Part shown: positions 19,980 through 31,840 of the stretch, one piece after another
Layout: each line of letters starts with the position of its first letter
Numbering within the stretch: the stretch's first letter is position 1
Assembly: GCA_015179125.1 (NCBI GenBank)
Contig: WHVA01000026.1
Coordinates: forward strand, 401,875 to 465,874
From: Gautieria morchelliformis
Taxonomy: Eukaryota; Basidiomycota; Agaricomycetes; Gomphales; Gomphaceae
Direction: 5' to 3'
Length of the DNA stretch: 64,000 nt
Made by a program: the position numbers and the translations under genes
The notes under the pieces: model-generated
The model's input: the letters and a program-made list of their open reading frames with translations, nothing else
Told to the model about the DNA's origin: nothing
Database searches by the model: none

Positions 19980-20777
19980 ATGTCTGGCAGCTATGAAAAG
20001 GCTTTATCTAAGTTACAAGAGCTATCTTTCATGGATCATATAGGTAGTCATCATGATAACATTCTTGTTGGAGAATTAGTTCATTCTGATAAAGAATGGT
20101 GGTATTTTGAAGGAGGAACTTGGCAAAAGGAGGGAGGTGAATACTTGTACAATATCATATCAGAAATATTTGTAGGTTTTCTCCATGATGAAATACCTAA
20201 GGATGACATCCCTATTAATGACATTGTTAGATACCTTGGTTCTTGTATTACTACCATGAGGTTGATGAAGGCCCTATCTTATAAGCTGGGAGATCCTAAG
20301 TTTGTAGGAAGACTTAACTCCAATGTAGGTCTTTTGGGAATGAAGAATGGGACCTATGAGATTAACTCCAAATCTTTTAGAAAAGCTATATATTCTCTTG
20401 CAATTACTCTTATCCCAGGACCTCAGAGGGGATTGTATCCACAAAGTAGGGCTCAGCTATACCCAGAAGATGTAGGACTAGTAGAATATCAAGGGATTAA
20501 TATAGGCTGGCCTAATTTTAGGGTTAGACCAAGTGATAATCCTCTAGCACAGATAATAGAAGTATCTGAGTCAGAAGATTTAGAAGATATAACACGCTTC
20601 AATGGTTACCAAGCGGCATATAGCATATTGGAACCATATTCAAGATATCAGGCTATAGCAAAAGGAATGTCTGAATGGAGAGGAAGAGAATATTTATTCC
20701 TCGATGTAATAGATTGTAATGAAGCACGACTCGGACCTTGGGTGCTGATAATTCAAAGCCGGAATTTGCACAACTAG
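19980..20777 (+). CDS. Virus-like D5-type primase-helicase N-terminal region, fragment (putative)
   Basis: A 265-codon intronless frame in DNA much richer in A+T than its neighbours, with A/T-ending codons (tta, aga, ata). Residues 30-130 carry a pattern I know from the D5 N-terminal region of large DNA virus and phage P4-like primase-helicases: KEWWYFEGGTWQ early on, then a helical stretch, then GRLNSNVGLLGMKNGTYEI with an FR soon after. The helicase Walker motifs expected further on are absent. From about residue 137 the protein (GLYPQSRAQLYPEDVGLVEY..YQAIAKGMSEWRGREYLFLD) does not match D5 in my memory and may be a different fused part. It could be an endogenous large-DNA-virus fragment or a plasmid- or transposon-borne primase. 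The region 20778-21220 downstream holds no supported gene. Confidence 0.42.
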   Translation: MSGSYEKALSKLQELSFMDHIGSHHDNILVGELVHSDKEWWYFEGGTWQKEGGEYLYNIISEIFVGFLHDEIPKDDIPINDIVRYLGSCITTMRLMKALSYKLGDPKFVGRLNSNVGLLGMKNGTYEINSKSFRKAIYSLAITLIPGPQRGLYPQSRAQLYPEDVGLVEYQGINIGWPNFRVRPSDNPLAQIIEVSESEDLEDITRFNGYQAAYSILEPYSRYQAIAKGMSEWRGREYLFLDVIDCNEARLGPWVLIIQSRNLHN

Positions 20778-21223
20778 AGAGCTCACGATGCCATTGCCAA
20801 GCGTTATACTCCACGTGAACTCGGGGTGGGTGGAGGTGAAGAGCAGAAGGACGAGTTAAAGGTGTCGGATTTTCAACATAACATAGTATGGAAAACGGAT
20901 CAGCTTCGTTTCCATCGCCGAGGCAGCCCGGTCGGGTCCCATTTATCAGCGGTCGACATGGCAAAGCACCTAAGACTCCCAGATACCCCAGAGGTAGGGG
21001 ATACGTCGCGGTCTTCGTGTGCGTGCGCGTTGGAGGTCGTCTATTGGCGGTGACGCCGTCACGTGGTCGTGTGACAGAAGAGTGGAGGCGTGACAAGACC
21101 GTCCTGAGCTCGCGTTTCTTCATGTCTTCGTGACACGGCCTGAATGCGGCAGTCCCTGAGAGGTTACGGGAGTGCCATGCCGTGCCCTTTCCCGCCCACC
21201 ACCCCCCTCGAACGCTGCGAACG

Positions 21224-24200
21224 ATGAGCACCGATAATGGCAATGATGTGCTAGTATGCGCAGTAGCGTAAGTTCACCGTAACTTCTCCAATAAGCCAAT
21301 ACTTGACTGTCCACCACGAAGCGTTCCTGCAGCCACAAGCGCCGTCAAAGTGGCAGGAAAGGCTCTTTCGTTTGCGCTGTCTATCGTATACTGACTCTTG
21401 ACGATCGACCACAGACTTGAAATGCAATCACCGTCCCAATATCGGACCGTTCGCCAAACGTCCTGGCAGATACTACGTGAAACTCTTTGTTGACGAGGGT
21501 GTCAAGAAGACTGCCGTAGCTGCGAGAGGCAATGCTGCCTCGTGGAATGAGTCATTCTTTTTGTTCGTTTAATTCCAGTGTTATTATCCTCGCGCGAGCT
21601 TAAATCCATGCCCAGCAACGACTTGCATCGGGATTCCGTATTAGGAGTCGAAGTCTATAGGTATCATACAATTGGTAGTGATGAGTACATTGGCGGTGCG
21701 AAGGAAAGGATTGAGTTATTGCTTGTAGAAGGAGCAACAGGAGGTCAGTCCTCGTCGCTCAACGACTGAGTGCAGACGTAATCATCCAACACAGCGGCCG
21801 TTCCTCGCAAACTGCGTAAATGCGATAAGGCCGGGAACATGCATGATGTTCAGACTGTCCTAGAGTTCACCATCACGTCTTTCGGGACGTCCGACGAGGC
21901 GCTGGAGGGCCAGTTGAACGAAGCAGTCGGCAAGGCGACAGTGCTCGATAATATGAACCCCGCGCTGTCCCGAATTATTGGTGCAGGGAATGTGGTCGAC
22001 GGCATCATTTCCACCACCAATAAAACAGTCATCCCGATAATGGCGGCTTGGGATCCACTTATGGAGAAGATCAAGCTGTTTACCGAGATCGTGGATGGTA
22101 TCTCCGAGGTATGGTTCAAATGCCGGCGGTCTCCCAGGTCATCTCATATACACGATTCTAGGTCCATCCTTACGCGAAAATGGCTTGGTCTATTCTGTCT
22201 AGTGTGCCAAAGGTAGATCTATCTCATGCACCAGCTGAGTACCATAGCTGACGTCTGGCTAGACGATCATCGCTCAGAAGGACCGGGACGATGGCATCAA
22301 TGAGCTGGCGAAAACCATGGGAGACGCCTATACATTCGTCCACTTGGCCGAGCCGTTGAAGAAAGTTGAATCGCAAAGGCCAATTCTCATATCCTTGACG
22401 AATCAGACAGTAGAGTGTAGTTATTTTATCCGCGACTATGCCAAAAACAAGAACTTCTGTATGTTGGACCCATTGTGTCAGGATGCCATGGCTGATGATC
22501 TTTATTCAGGGAAAAGAACCGCGAAGAATCTCGTGTCGGATGTCGACAGCAAGGTCAAACAATACCAGGACACGTTCAACAAACTCAGGTTGGCGTTACA
22601 GGAAAATGCCGTCATCCATACTGAAATCACTGTACTACGTGTTCTGGATGTCGTCGGCGACCTCTGTGAGTTTTCTTGATTTGGGGCCTTTCCCGAGGCT
22701 AATACATCTTGTAACCAGCTGGCGAAGTTCAGCTTAATGACATGCCCCACGCAGCGGGAGCTGGTTGCGATCCTAACAAAGGTTGTCTGCAGGGTACTCG
22801 CGAGAAAGTTGTTGGGGAGATCTGCGATTGGGTCAACCAGGATAGCGATGACACCCCCGGGATATTTTTCTTGAACGATGTCGCGGGTGCTGGCAAATCT
22901 GCGGTTGCTCACGAGGTCGCTCGACGATTTGACAGGCTCAAACGTCTCGGATCTTCGTACTGTTTCGACCGCGCTCATCAGGCAGAACGCTCCCCAAAAA
23001 ATGTCTTCAGCACAATTGCTCGTGGTCTGGCTGATCTAGATCCGGAACGCAAGGCATCGTTATTGAAAGTGGTTCGGGAGACGCGAGAACTTCGGACCAC
23101 ATTCGTGCCTAGCGTGCAGTTCGAGAGGTTCATTCTAGGTCCCGCTCAGGGCCTACCCGCCGTTGGACCGACGGTGATCGTCATTGATGCATTGGACGAG
23201 AGCGGAGACGAGGAATCTCGCAAGGGTCTTATGTCTGTCATCGGGGGTGAAGCAGCAAAACTGCCATCTAATCTCCGCCTTCTTATCACTTCACGTGCCG
23301 AAAAAGACATACGGGACGCCCTTCTTGGGAAGAAGCATGTGCTGTCCAGGTCCATAAAGGATATTGACCCCAACCCTGCCGATGACGTCTCTCGCTTTGT
23401 GAAAGACCAACTAGGTCACATTACGTCCCTCGAGCGTAAATGGCCTAACAGTGACTGGTGTCGATTATTAGTTCAGAAAGCGGAGGGTCACTTTCAATGG
23501 GCATCCACGGCTTGTCGTTTTATCAAAGGAGATGGGAAGTATGGTCGGGATCCTGTTAACCAACTGCAGAGGCTTTTGGCCAAGAACCTCAGTGGGCTGG
23601 ATCAGCTATATCTCAGTGTTCTCAAGCAGATATTCGGGGATGACGATGACTTGACGGATGATGACGATTTCAGGCATCGGTTTCACTTGGTGATGGGCTG
23701 CATGCTTGCCGCCAGAGAACCGCTCTCGATGTCTGCCCTGCAGAAATTGTGCAAGGAAGACGACTTGGGTACCGAGGTTCATGATATAGTTGGACCTATG
23801 GGTTCTCTGCTGAGCCTGCCTTCTCAAGAATCTGGCACAATCAGTCTGCTACACACCTCTTTTCGTGACTTCTTGACAGATCACAGCCGGAGTGGACCAT
23901 ACTACATCGACACACCTACGCATCATGGCGGCCTTGCGCTCTCATGTTTGCGCGTGATGAAGGATGAACTTTTTTTCAACATTTGTCGGCTTGAAACATC
24001 ACATCTGCGTAACGACGATATTGTCGACTTGGCAACACGGACGAGGAAGTATATAACCTCACAACTTTCGTACTCTTGCCGTTTTTGGGCGGACCATATT
24101 CACGCCACCACCTGGACGCCGGGTATGGATGCGAAAGTCAAGGATTTCTTCGAGACCAAGCTACTCTACTGGCTAGAAGTTTTGAGTTTGATCAAGAAGG

Positions 24201-26350
24201 TATTCGATGCATCCGCAGCGCTCTCATCAATCATTGTCTGGAGCCAGGTGAGCATGTGGTATGCCTTGATAGACGAGCTCAGACGTGAGTCTGATGATCT
24301 TCAGGATAATGGCACTACAGCATTCGCAACGGATGCTGGGAAGTTTGTAGCTGCTTTTGGGAGTGTAATCTCGCAGAGTGCTCCCCATCTTTATTTGTCA
24401 GCACTCCCGTTTACACCTGAAACGTCGAAACTGTCGAAGACTTACCTTCCACAATTTCCACGATTAGTCCGCATCGAGACCGGGAAAGCGACGACGTGGC
24501 CACCTATTCAAACCGTTCTGGTAGGTCATACCTTGTCCGTCTGGTCGGTGGCATTTTCACCGGACGGCAAGCGCATCGTCTCTGGGTCTGAAGACAACAC
24601 GATACGTGTGTGGAATGCAGACACCGGGGAGGTCATTTCAGCACCATTCAAAGGCCACACCGACTGGGTCACGTCGGTGGCATTCTCGCAGGACGGCAAG
24701 CGCATCGTCTCCGGGTCTTTTGACAAGACGATCCGTATGTGGAATGCAGACACCGGGGAGGTCATCTCAGCACCAATCGAAGGCCACACCGACTGCGTCA
24801 CATCGGTGGCGTTATCTGGGGACGGAACGCGCATCGTCTCTGGGTCTTATGACAAGACGATCCATGTGTGGAACGCCGACACCGGTGGGGTAATTTTAGC
24901 ACCGTTCGAGGGCCACTCAGACTGCGTTGCGTCGGTGGCGTTCTCGCAGGACGGCAAGCGCGTCGTCTCCGGATCTTACGACAACACCATCCGTGTGTGG
25001 AATGCAGACACTGGGGAGGCCATTTCAGCACCATTCAAAGGCCACACCGACATGGTCATGTCGGTGGCATTCTCGCAGGACGGCAAGCACATCGTCTCCG
25101 GGTCTGCAGACAACACGATCTGTGTGTGGAATGCAGGCACCGGGGAGGTCATTTCATCACCATTCGAAGGACACACCGACTGCGTCACATCGGTGGCATT
25201 CTTGCAGGATGGCAAGCGCATTGTCTCCGCGTCTTATGACAAGATGATCCGTGTGTGGAACAAAGACACCGGTGATGTAATTTCAGCACCGTTCGAAGGC
25301 CACACCAACTGCGTCACATCGGTGGCGCTCTCGCAGAACGCCAAGCGTGTCGTCTCCGGGTCTTTTGACAAGACGATTCGTGTGTGGAACGCAGACACCA
25401 GTGAGGTAATTTCAGCACATTGCGAGGGCCCCACCCACTGGGTCATGTCGGTGGCATTCTCGCAGGATGGACAGCACATCGTCTCCGGGTCGGCAGACAA
25501 CACGATCCGTGTGTGGAATGCGGAGACCGGGAAGGCCATTTCAGCACCATTAGGAGGCCACACCGACTGCATCACGTCGGTGGCGTTCTCCCAGGATGGC
25601 AAGCACATTGTATCCGGGTCTTTTGACAAGACGATCCGTGTATGTAATGCAGAGACCGGGGAGGTCGTTTCAGCACCATTCAAAGGCCACACTGACAAGG
25701 TCACATCGGTGGCGTTCTCGCAGGCCGGCAAGCGCATCGTCTCCGGGTCTTATGACAACGCGATACGTGTGTGGAACTCAGCCACCAGGGAGGTCACTTC
25801 AGCACCATTCGAAGGACACACCGACTGCGTCACGTCGGTGGCGTTCTCGCAGGACGGCAAGTGCATCGTGTCCGGGTCTTTTGACAAGACGATCCGTGTG
25901 TGGCACGCAGACACCGGTGAGGTAATTTCAGCACTATTAGAAGGCCACACCCATTGGGTCGCGTCGGTGGCGTTCTCACAGGACGGCAAGCGCATCGTCT
26001 CTGGGTCTTATGACAAGACGATCCGTGTGTGGAACACAGACACCGGTGAGGTAATTTCAGCCACGTTCGAAGGCCACACAAACTGCGTCGCGTCGGTGGC
26101 TTTCTCGCAGGACGGCAAGCGCATCGTCTCCGGGTCATATGACAAGACGATCCGTGTGTGGGATGCAGACACCGGGGAGGTCATTTCAGCACCATTCAAA
26201 GGCCACACTGACAAGGTCACGTCGGTGGCGTTCTCGCAGGATGGCAAGCTCATAGTCTCCGGGTCTTTTGACCGCACGATCCGTGTGTGGGATGCAGACA
26301 CTGTCGAGTACATTTCAGCACCATTCGCAGGTCAAGCACCTAGTCAGTAG
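21224..26350 (+). CDS. C2-NACHT-WD40 NLR-like (HET-D/E/NWD-type) protein
   Basis: A fungal STAND receptor gene. Exons: 21224-21266 possible first exon (phase to the next exon unresolved), C2-like part about 21420-21743, then 21795-22108, 22162-22212, 22263-22458, 22510-22665 and 22719-26350. The last five introns join in frame. The C2-like part reads [29 protein letters not shown], then [21 protein letters not shown] one-base shift in a T-rich run near 21560-21575 separates these halves. A helical region ([26 protein letters not shown]) precedes the NACHT: Walker A GAGKS (22886-22900), Walker [12 protein letters not shown] (about 23173-23205), [11 protein letters not shown]. Fourteen WD repeats end the protein. 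Such proteins act in non-self recognition and programmed cell death in fungi. The role here is inferred, and the N-terminal frameshift may make it a pseudogene. Confidence 0.83.
24524..26329 (+). repeat. Fourteen in-frame 129-bp WD40 repeats
   Basis: Each 43-codon unit reads [42 protein letters not shown], enough for two seven-bladed propellers. Units are highly similar in DNA (high internal conservation). The residues that vary most are those after GHT (DW, DC, NC, HW, DK, DM) and around SGSxDx (E, F, Y, A; N, K). In the HET-D/E/R family such surface positions are known to vary under selection. Confidence 0.92.
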
Positions 26351-26889
26351 CTGTTACCTTGATTTGTCAGAACATGACAAAATCTGCTAATATCCTTTGC
26401 ACAGTTGCAGTGCCGGGGTTTCGAAATGACACTCAGGTAGAAAATGGCTGGTTATTAAACTCGCCCTCAGAGCTTTTATTCTGGATAGCACCCTGGTCCC
26501 AAGTAGGTTTGTGGTGGCCGGCAAACACTGCTGTCATCGCCAAGGGGTCCACAAAGCTCGATCTTGGCCGGTTTGTACATGGCAGATTGTGGACACAATG
26601 TAGAGAGGCCACATGAGTTTTCCAGGGCAAACACTCATTGACACATGTAGTATACATTGCATCTCCTGGGATCATAGTGGTTGGACTTCCAGATGGTTTC
26701 AAGAACATTCCTGTGTCAGATTAACCATGTAGAATGAAGGAAATATAAATATGATCTTATTATGATCTACTTGAGATCGGTCTGCTTTTATACTAAATAT
26801 GATACTCTTTATTACTAATTGCTTCGAGCTGTTGCTGTGCCGATGCTGTGGCAGTGCACCAGCATCCTGGAGTCAAGAATGCTCTGAAA

Positions 26890-28068
26890 CATCTGTCTAT
26901 GTGTGTGCCGGCTCATCCTTGGCTGACTCATCATCCCAATTACTAACACTCCTCCTCAGCGAGAAGTCCTTTCCCTTGAACCCTAATTTCCCCATTAGAT
27001 ACTTATGTTGGTGTAAGTCCAATCCCTTGGTGAATATATCTGCTACATTTTTAGAGTTTATTGTTGTTTTCATTGAATGTGATGTTTCTTGAGATCTGAG
27101 CAAGCTTCAAAGCTTTATTGTAATATTTCCAACCTTTTGCATGTTCAGCTACTCCAACGAATATGTGCTCCTCTGCTTTTGGATCAGGTTTAGCCCGGTA
27201 TTGATCTGGTACCATGACCCAGCAGTTCCTCCCAAATTCTTCTAGACGTGCTGTATTTGGCTTCTTGCTGAATAGTGCCTGGAACAGTGTTGTATCATCT
27301 CCAAGCACTTGTGTGGGTGATCGATTTTTGATATAACATGTGTAAGCCATGGCCTCAGGCCAAAGTATTTTTGGTAAATTCTTGGCAATCATCATTGCCT
27401 GCATGTGTTTGAGTAAGGTTCGGTTGAGCTGGTTGGCAGTTCCATTTTGGGCTGGGGAGTATGGAGCTGTAGTTTCCATAATGATTCCATACTTGGCACA
27501 AAAATCCTTGAAATTCTTGTTAATATATTCCCCACTGTTATCTGAGCGAAACCGCCTCAGCGTCTGACCCGTTTGGGTCTCGAGAAACATGTCATATGTT
27601 TCAAAGTGCCTGAGCGCTTCATCCTTGGGGCTCCCGAAATAGATGACTGTGTACCTGGATTTGATGTCCATGAAAGAATAGATGTACCTTTCACATGATG
27701 GTTCCTCAGTCTGGGCAGGTCCCCATACATTGGATACCGTTAGATCACTGACCTGATCGACAGTGTCCTCGGTTCTTTGGGAACAGCTCCACCTGCTGCT
27801 TGCCCTGTATGCATGCTTTGCACTGGCTTGGCCCCTTAGACTTGGTGATTTTGACTCCAGTAACTAAATCATTGTTTTTTAGCATCTTAATAGAATTTAC
27901 AAGTATTCTGTGCCATTTGTCCCATGACCGTCCCTTTGCCACTGCAGCAAATTCTTGTGCCTTGATTGATTGAGTCACTCGTGCCTTCATGCAGAATAGC
28001 CACCCATGCTTCTGTCCCTGTGCAGAAATAATTCTGGCACATGATTTAAATTCGACGCCAGTGCTTGT
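26890..28068 (-). pseudogene. Ty1/Copia pol relic with deleted reverse transcriptase
   Basis: On the minus strand, a GAG-pre-integrase segment (WDKWHRILVNSIKMLK..QCKACIQGKQQVE) is followed by the integrase core (about 27051-27740): MDIKSRYTVIYF, FRSDNSGEYINKNF, SPAQNGTANQLNRTLL, where the usual Glu before R/LN is replaced by Gln. The frame then runs into SKNVADIFTKGLDLHQHKYLMGKLGF (26897-27060), the extreme C-terminus of Copia RNase H. The whole reverse transcriptase is therefore missing by deletion near 27070. The 5' side is cut by the Gypsy solo LTR at 28074. From 26351 to 26890 no gene is seen; it may hold an eroded LTR. Confidence 0.8.
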
Positions 28069-28073
28069 GAAGG

Positions 28074-28724
28074 TGTTACGACCATGCATTTCTGACTTCT
28101 GACACTCAGTTCCGCTTACATTCTGACCCTCTGATAATTCTGACAATCCCGCACTTTGTTATATCCTTTGTTCTTTCAGCTCTATTACTTCGACCCACTG
28201 GACTCAACTCACAGCAGAGCAAGACTATATGTCCATCTCCTTTGGAGTCTCGTTGTTCTGTTATGTCAGATATAATTTCTGACCCCTTGTTCTTTTGCCA
28301 TTGTTCTTGACTCTACCCTGCACCCCCTTGTAGTCCTTTGTTCCCAATTAGTTATTTACCCTGTATGTCTATCCAACTTCTGCGTCCTCCGGATTTGGCT
28401 TAGTACTACCCCATTACCTGTTGTCTCAGCTCTTTGTATAAAAGCCCCTCATGTATGCTTGCTATTCTGCAATCAGATAATCGCCTTCAATACGTTATTT
28501 CCTTCACTCTATGTCCTGTTCTTAGCACAATGAGTTTTGCAAGACCTCCGTCTCTCCACCTTCTGCCTTCTGACCCAACTTCCAACCTCTGCTTACTTTG
28601 ATACTTTCCAACTTCCAACTCACGATCTGAAATGCTTAGGACGATAGTTCATTGGGGGTGCACCATATAAGTTGAAGCCGTTGTCCTTTCTAGTTCCGAC
28701 TTGCAGAAATCTCAATACGTAACA
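28074..28724 (+). repeat. Gypsy solo LTR, 651 bp, TSD GAAGG
   Basis: It starts TGTTACG and ends ACGTAACA. It is flanked by gaagg on both sides (28069-28073 and 28725-28729). The last 60 bp (aagttgaagccg, ccttt, agttccgact) match the 3' LTR at 61383-61465 and the inverted copy at 34635-34720. No internal region remains, so it is a recombined solo LTR, inserted into or beside the Copia relic. Confidence 0.88.
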
Positions 28725-28779
28725 GAAGGTCGCCCTATCTATCTTTTATTGAGCATACGACACCATTTCATTTGCATTG

Positions 28780-29094
28780 ATTTGCCAGTGTTTTCCTGTG
28801 TTTTCCACCCATGTGATTGGATTGTAGCCCTTTCATTGGCTATCGTGTCAGACAAGTGTTACTCAGCATTCGTGTGATTGGGTGTCGCAGGGGTTTGCAT
28901 ATGTTTTGCTATGTTTTGACGGCATTGGATTGCTTTGCCAGTGGTTTACCGTGTTTTCCACCCATGTGACATTGTGAGACGTTGGATTGTTGGCCTTTCA
29001 TTGGCTATCATGTCAGACAAGTGTTACTCAGCATTTGTCTGATTGGGTGTAGCAGGGGTTTGCATACATTTTTGTCTGTTTTGGTGGCATGTGA
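28780..29094. repeat. Tandem duplication, period about 155-170 bp
   Basis: Two neighbouring copies share tttgccagtg, tgttttccacccatgtga, cctttcattggctatc-tgtca, and gacaagtgttactcagcatt followed by gattgggtgt. No gene is seen in 28730-29575. Confidence 0.7.
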
Positions 29095-29577
29095 TGTTGT
29101 CTGTCTAATGTTATTGGCCATTGGCTCTTCCTGTGCTTTGCGTGTGTGGTGCTCCCTTTGCTTACCAAGGTTTTCCCTCTGCGTGCATGGGCTCTACATG
29201 CATGGGCTCATTACCATCATCAATCAGCAGTTGCTGACGTGTGCTACGATTTACTTATCGATATCCATGGTTTGTTCTCTCCTGTGATTCCGTTTGGTGC
29301 GTCCGTCTTGCTTACCTAAGCCCGCTCTTTATGTCCGCTCCTGTTTCACGTCTTCCATTGCGCTCTGTTCTTAGATGCAATGAACGTCTGGCTGGGTATT
29401 TCTCCTCCCTCCCTGGGACTCCTGCGTCGCGTGAGCGACTAGGACGACGGGGCCACCATCTGCCAGTCTCAGCAGGTGTTTACCATCGCATGCTGAGTTC
29501 GAGATAAGGTAAGTTCCTTCTACGCGCATCTCTCTTATATCGTGCCAGTGCTTCTCACTTTGTAGCACTTTGTTGAT

Positions 29578-29789
29578 CACTTGAGGTGACCAAATCTGTG
29601 GCACAACGTGACTTGAGCAAGAAGATTGAGGTGGATGTGAAAGGCGAGATACTGGAGCTCAAGGTGCGAAGCTCTTTACTTGATGAAAATGCTGAGTTTT
29701 CGTCAGGTCCAAGCTGAATTATAACGCCTCGGAAACTGTGAACGGCATGACCGAAAGTTTGGGTGTATTTGTGGATGAGGTTACTAGGT
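29578..29789 (+). pseudogene. Group-III hybrid histidine kinase fragment, HAMP repeat
   Basis: Reads VTKSVAQRDLSKKIEVDVKGEILELK, then a gap that fits an intron (29665-29707, GT..AG), then SETVNGMTESLGVFVDEVTR. This is the signature of one HAMP unit of fungal Nik1/Os-1-type hybrid histidine kinases, which sense osmotic stress and act on the HOG pathway. It stops at a donor-like GTGCGTATGG (29788). The next block is a TPR array, and the HAMP/HisKA part of the same family resumes only at 31843. Confidence 0.6.
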
Positions 29790-30180
29790 GCGTATGGTTT
29801 GCTGCGGTGTGTCTAAGGGAGACCCTAATGTTTGGAATGTCTTAAAGGGTGGCACGAAGTACGGTGAATGTGAAGACTTGGAGGAGGCGATTTCATTGGA
29901 TCGAGAAGCTCTCCAGCTGCGACCTGCACTGCAACCTGAACGATCCTCCTCCCTCAACCACATCGCAATTGCGCATGTCGCGTTCATGTGTTGCGTGGGG
30001 GCTGTGATCATGATATTCCCCGGCAGTACACTCACTACTGCAATGCAGCTACTCTGTTTCGCAACGTGGCCGCATGATGCAGCCAATACAGTCCCCATCG
30101 CTTCTCTTCTCTATGCCTCCATCCCTGGATGCAGTACCCGGGCTTTTATCTCCGCTCCTTTCATCCTTTGACATTCCATT

Positions 30181-30699
30181 ATGTCCTCCAACCCACGCAC
30201 CCGCTCCACGTCACCCTCCGCCCCCGTCAAACGCGCCCTGTCTCCTCTTCGCCACCCGCGCACACCCGCCGCACCAAGCCGTGTGCTCCCATCCCCGCCC
30301 AGCAGCGCATCCCCCACACACTCGCCGACCTCCGCCACGCATATGTCCGTCTTCGATTTGGCCCTCACCCTGGGGCCGCTTGTCCTGGACTGGATGGTCG
30401 AGGGGAACATCGAGGCTGTGCACCGCATATCCAGAGAGGTACGCACCCAGTGCACCCAGCGCAACTCACCCCTCCCCTCACCCGCTCACACATGTCTGCC
30501 CCTACAGTCCCCCACGAGCACGCCCACACTGGCGGCGTCCCCCTCCGCCCCATCCGCCACCACTAGCATCACGCGCTCGGACTTGGGCTCCGCCTCTGGC
30601 GCAGGCACTGCCTCACACACGCTGCGAGACTCAGACCGCCCCCGCTGGCCTGACTCAGGCTCCGCCTCTGGCGCAGGTGCTGCCCCGCGCACGCCGTGA
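30181..30699 (+). CDS. Ser/Pro-rich hypothetical ORF inserted in the TPR array
   Basis: A 172-codon frame beginning MSSNPRTRSTSPSAPVKRAL, then Pro/Ser/Thr-rich, with one ordered-looking segment (MSVFDLALTLGPLVLDWMVEGNIEAVHRIS). Its 3' part has a direct repeat of about 72 bp (30586-30655 and 30658-30725; LGSASGAGTASHT / SGSASGAGAAPRT). It could be the first exon of an unrelated gene brought in with the rearrangement. It has no recognised domain. Confidence 0.3.
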   Translation: MSSNPRTRSTSPSAPVKRALSPLRHPRTPAAPSRVLPSPPSSASPTHSPTSATHMSVFDLALTLGPLVLDWMVEGNIEAVHRISREVRTQCTQRNSPLPSPAHTCLPLQSPTSTPTLAASPSAPSATTSITRSDLGSASGAGTASHTLRDSDRPRWPDSGSASGAGAAPRTP

Positions 30700-31199
30700 G
30701 ACTCAGACCGCCCTCGCCAGCCAAAGCACACCAATCTCTCGCCATCCCCGTCATAAAGCCCATCCACGGCCACCTGCCCAATGCCGCCCCTGCCCCAAGT
30801 ACGGTCGCCGCGAAGACCTGGAGCAGGCGATTTGATTGCATCGAGAACCACTCGAGCTGCGAGCTGCACCGCATCCTGAATGATCCTCCTCCCTCAGCAA
30901 CATTGCAATTGCTTTGCGGACACGGTTTGCGCAGTCCGGTCAACATGAAGACCTGGAGGAGGCGATTTCGTTGGATTGAGAAGCGCTTGAGGGGCTCCCT
31001 GTAACGCATCCTGACCGATCCACCTCCCTCAACAACATCGCACTTGCGCTCTCGACAAGGTTTGACAAGTACGGTCGACAGGAAGACCTGGAGGAGGGAA
31101 TTTCATGGCATCGAGAAGCTCTCCAGCTGCGACCTGCACCGCATCCTGAACGATCCTCCTCCCTCAACAACATCACACTTGCGCTATGGACACGGTTTC

Positions 31200-31275
31200 A
31201 GTACGGTCAACAGGAAGAACGTGGCGGAGGGAATTAACGTGGCGGAGGGAATTAACGTGGCGGAGGGAATTTCAT
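31200..31275 (+). repeat. Perfect 21-bp triplication in a TPR unit
   Basis: Three tandem copies of acgtggcggagggaatt with its linker sit in the DLEEAIS part of one TPR unit. Confidence 0.85.
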
Positions 31276-31840
31276 GGCATCGAGAAGCATTCGAGCTGCG
31301 ACCTGCACCGCATCCTGAAAGATCCACCTCCCTCAACAACATCGCCCTTGCGCTCTGGACAAGGTTTGACAAGTACGGTCGACGCGAAGACTTGGAGGAG
31401 GCGATTTGATTGCATCAAGAAGCGCTCGAGCTGCCACCTGGCGATCCTCCTCCCTCAACAACATCACTGTTGTGCCCTCGGAACGGTTTGATGAGTACCG
31501 TCGACAGGAAGACCTGGAGGAGGCGATTTCATTGCACCGAGAAGCACTCCAGCTGCTCCCTGCACTGCATCCTGTCCGATCCACCTCCCTCAACGACTTC
31601 ACACTTGCGCTCTGGGCATGGTTTAAGAACTACGGTCGCCAGGAAGACCTGGAGGAGGCGATTTCATTGCATCCACAGACGCGACCTGCACCGCATCCTG
31701 GCTGTTCGACCTCCCTCCACAACATTGCATTTGTGCTCTCGACATGGTTTGAGGAGTATGGTCGACCAGAAGACCTGGAGGAGGCAATTTCATCGCATCA
31801 AGAAACGCTCGAGCTGCGACGTCACAACTTCGTGGGTTTG

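Larger units (their letters stand above)
29840..31825 (+). pseudogene. Fungal TPR array (about nine repeats), frame-broken
   Basis: Roughly nine units near 29850, 30795, 30940, 31070, 31190, 31375, 31500, 31630 and 31750 carry the pattern [44 protein letters not shown], a 42-44-residue TPR unit common in Agaricomycete expanded families. Frames change between units, and several codons are lost (Gly/Arg-Glu-Asp to Lys-Thr-Trp in other frames), so no continuous protein can be made. Between the first and second units a different sequence intervenes (30110-30770). The array breaks off after ctgcgac at 31820. Confidence 0.72.

Noticed and set aside
24526-26313. Many repeated antisense ORFs across the WD40 region ([11 protein letters not shown]...)
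   Set aside because: They are mirror frames of the 129-bp repeats. Their regularity comes from the WD40 code on the plus strand.
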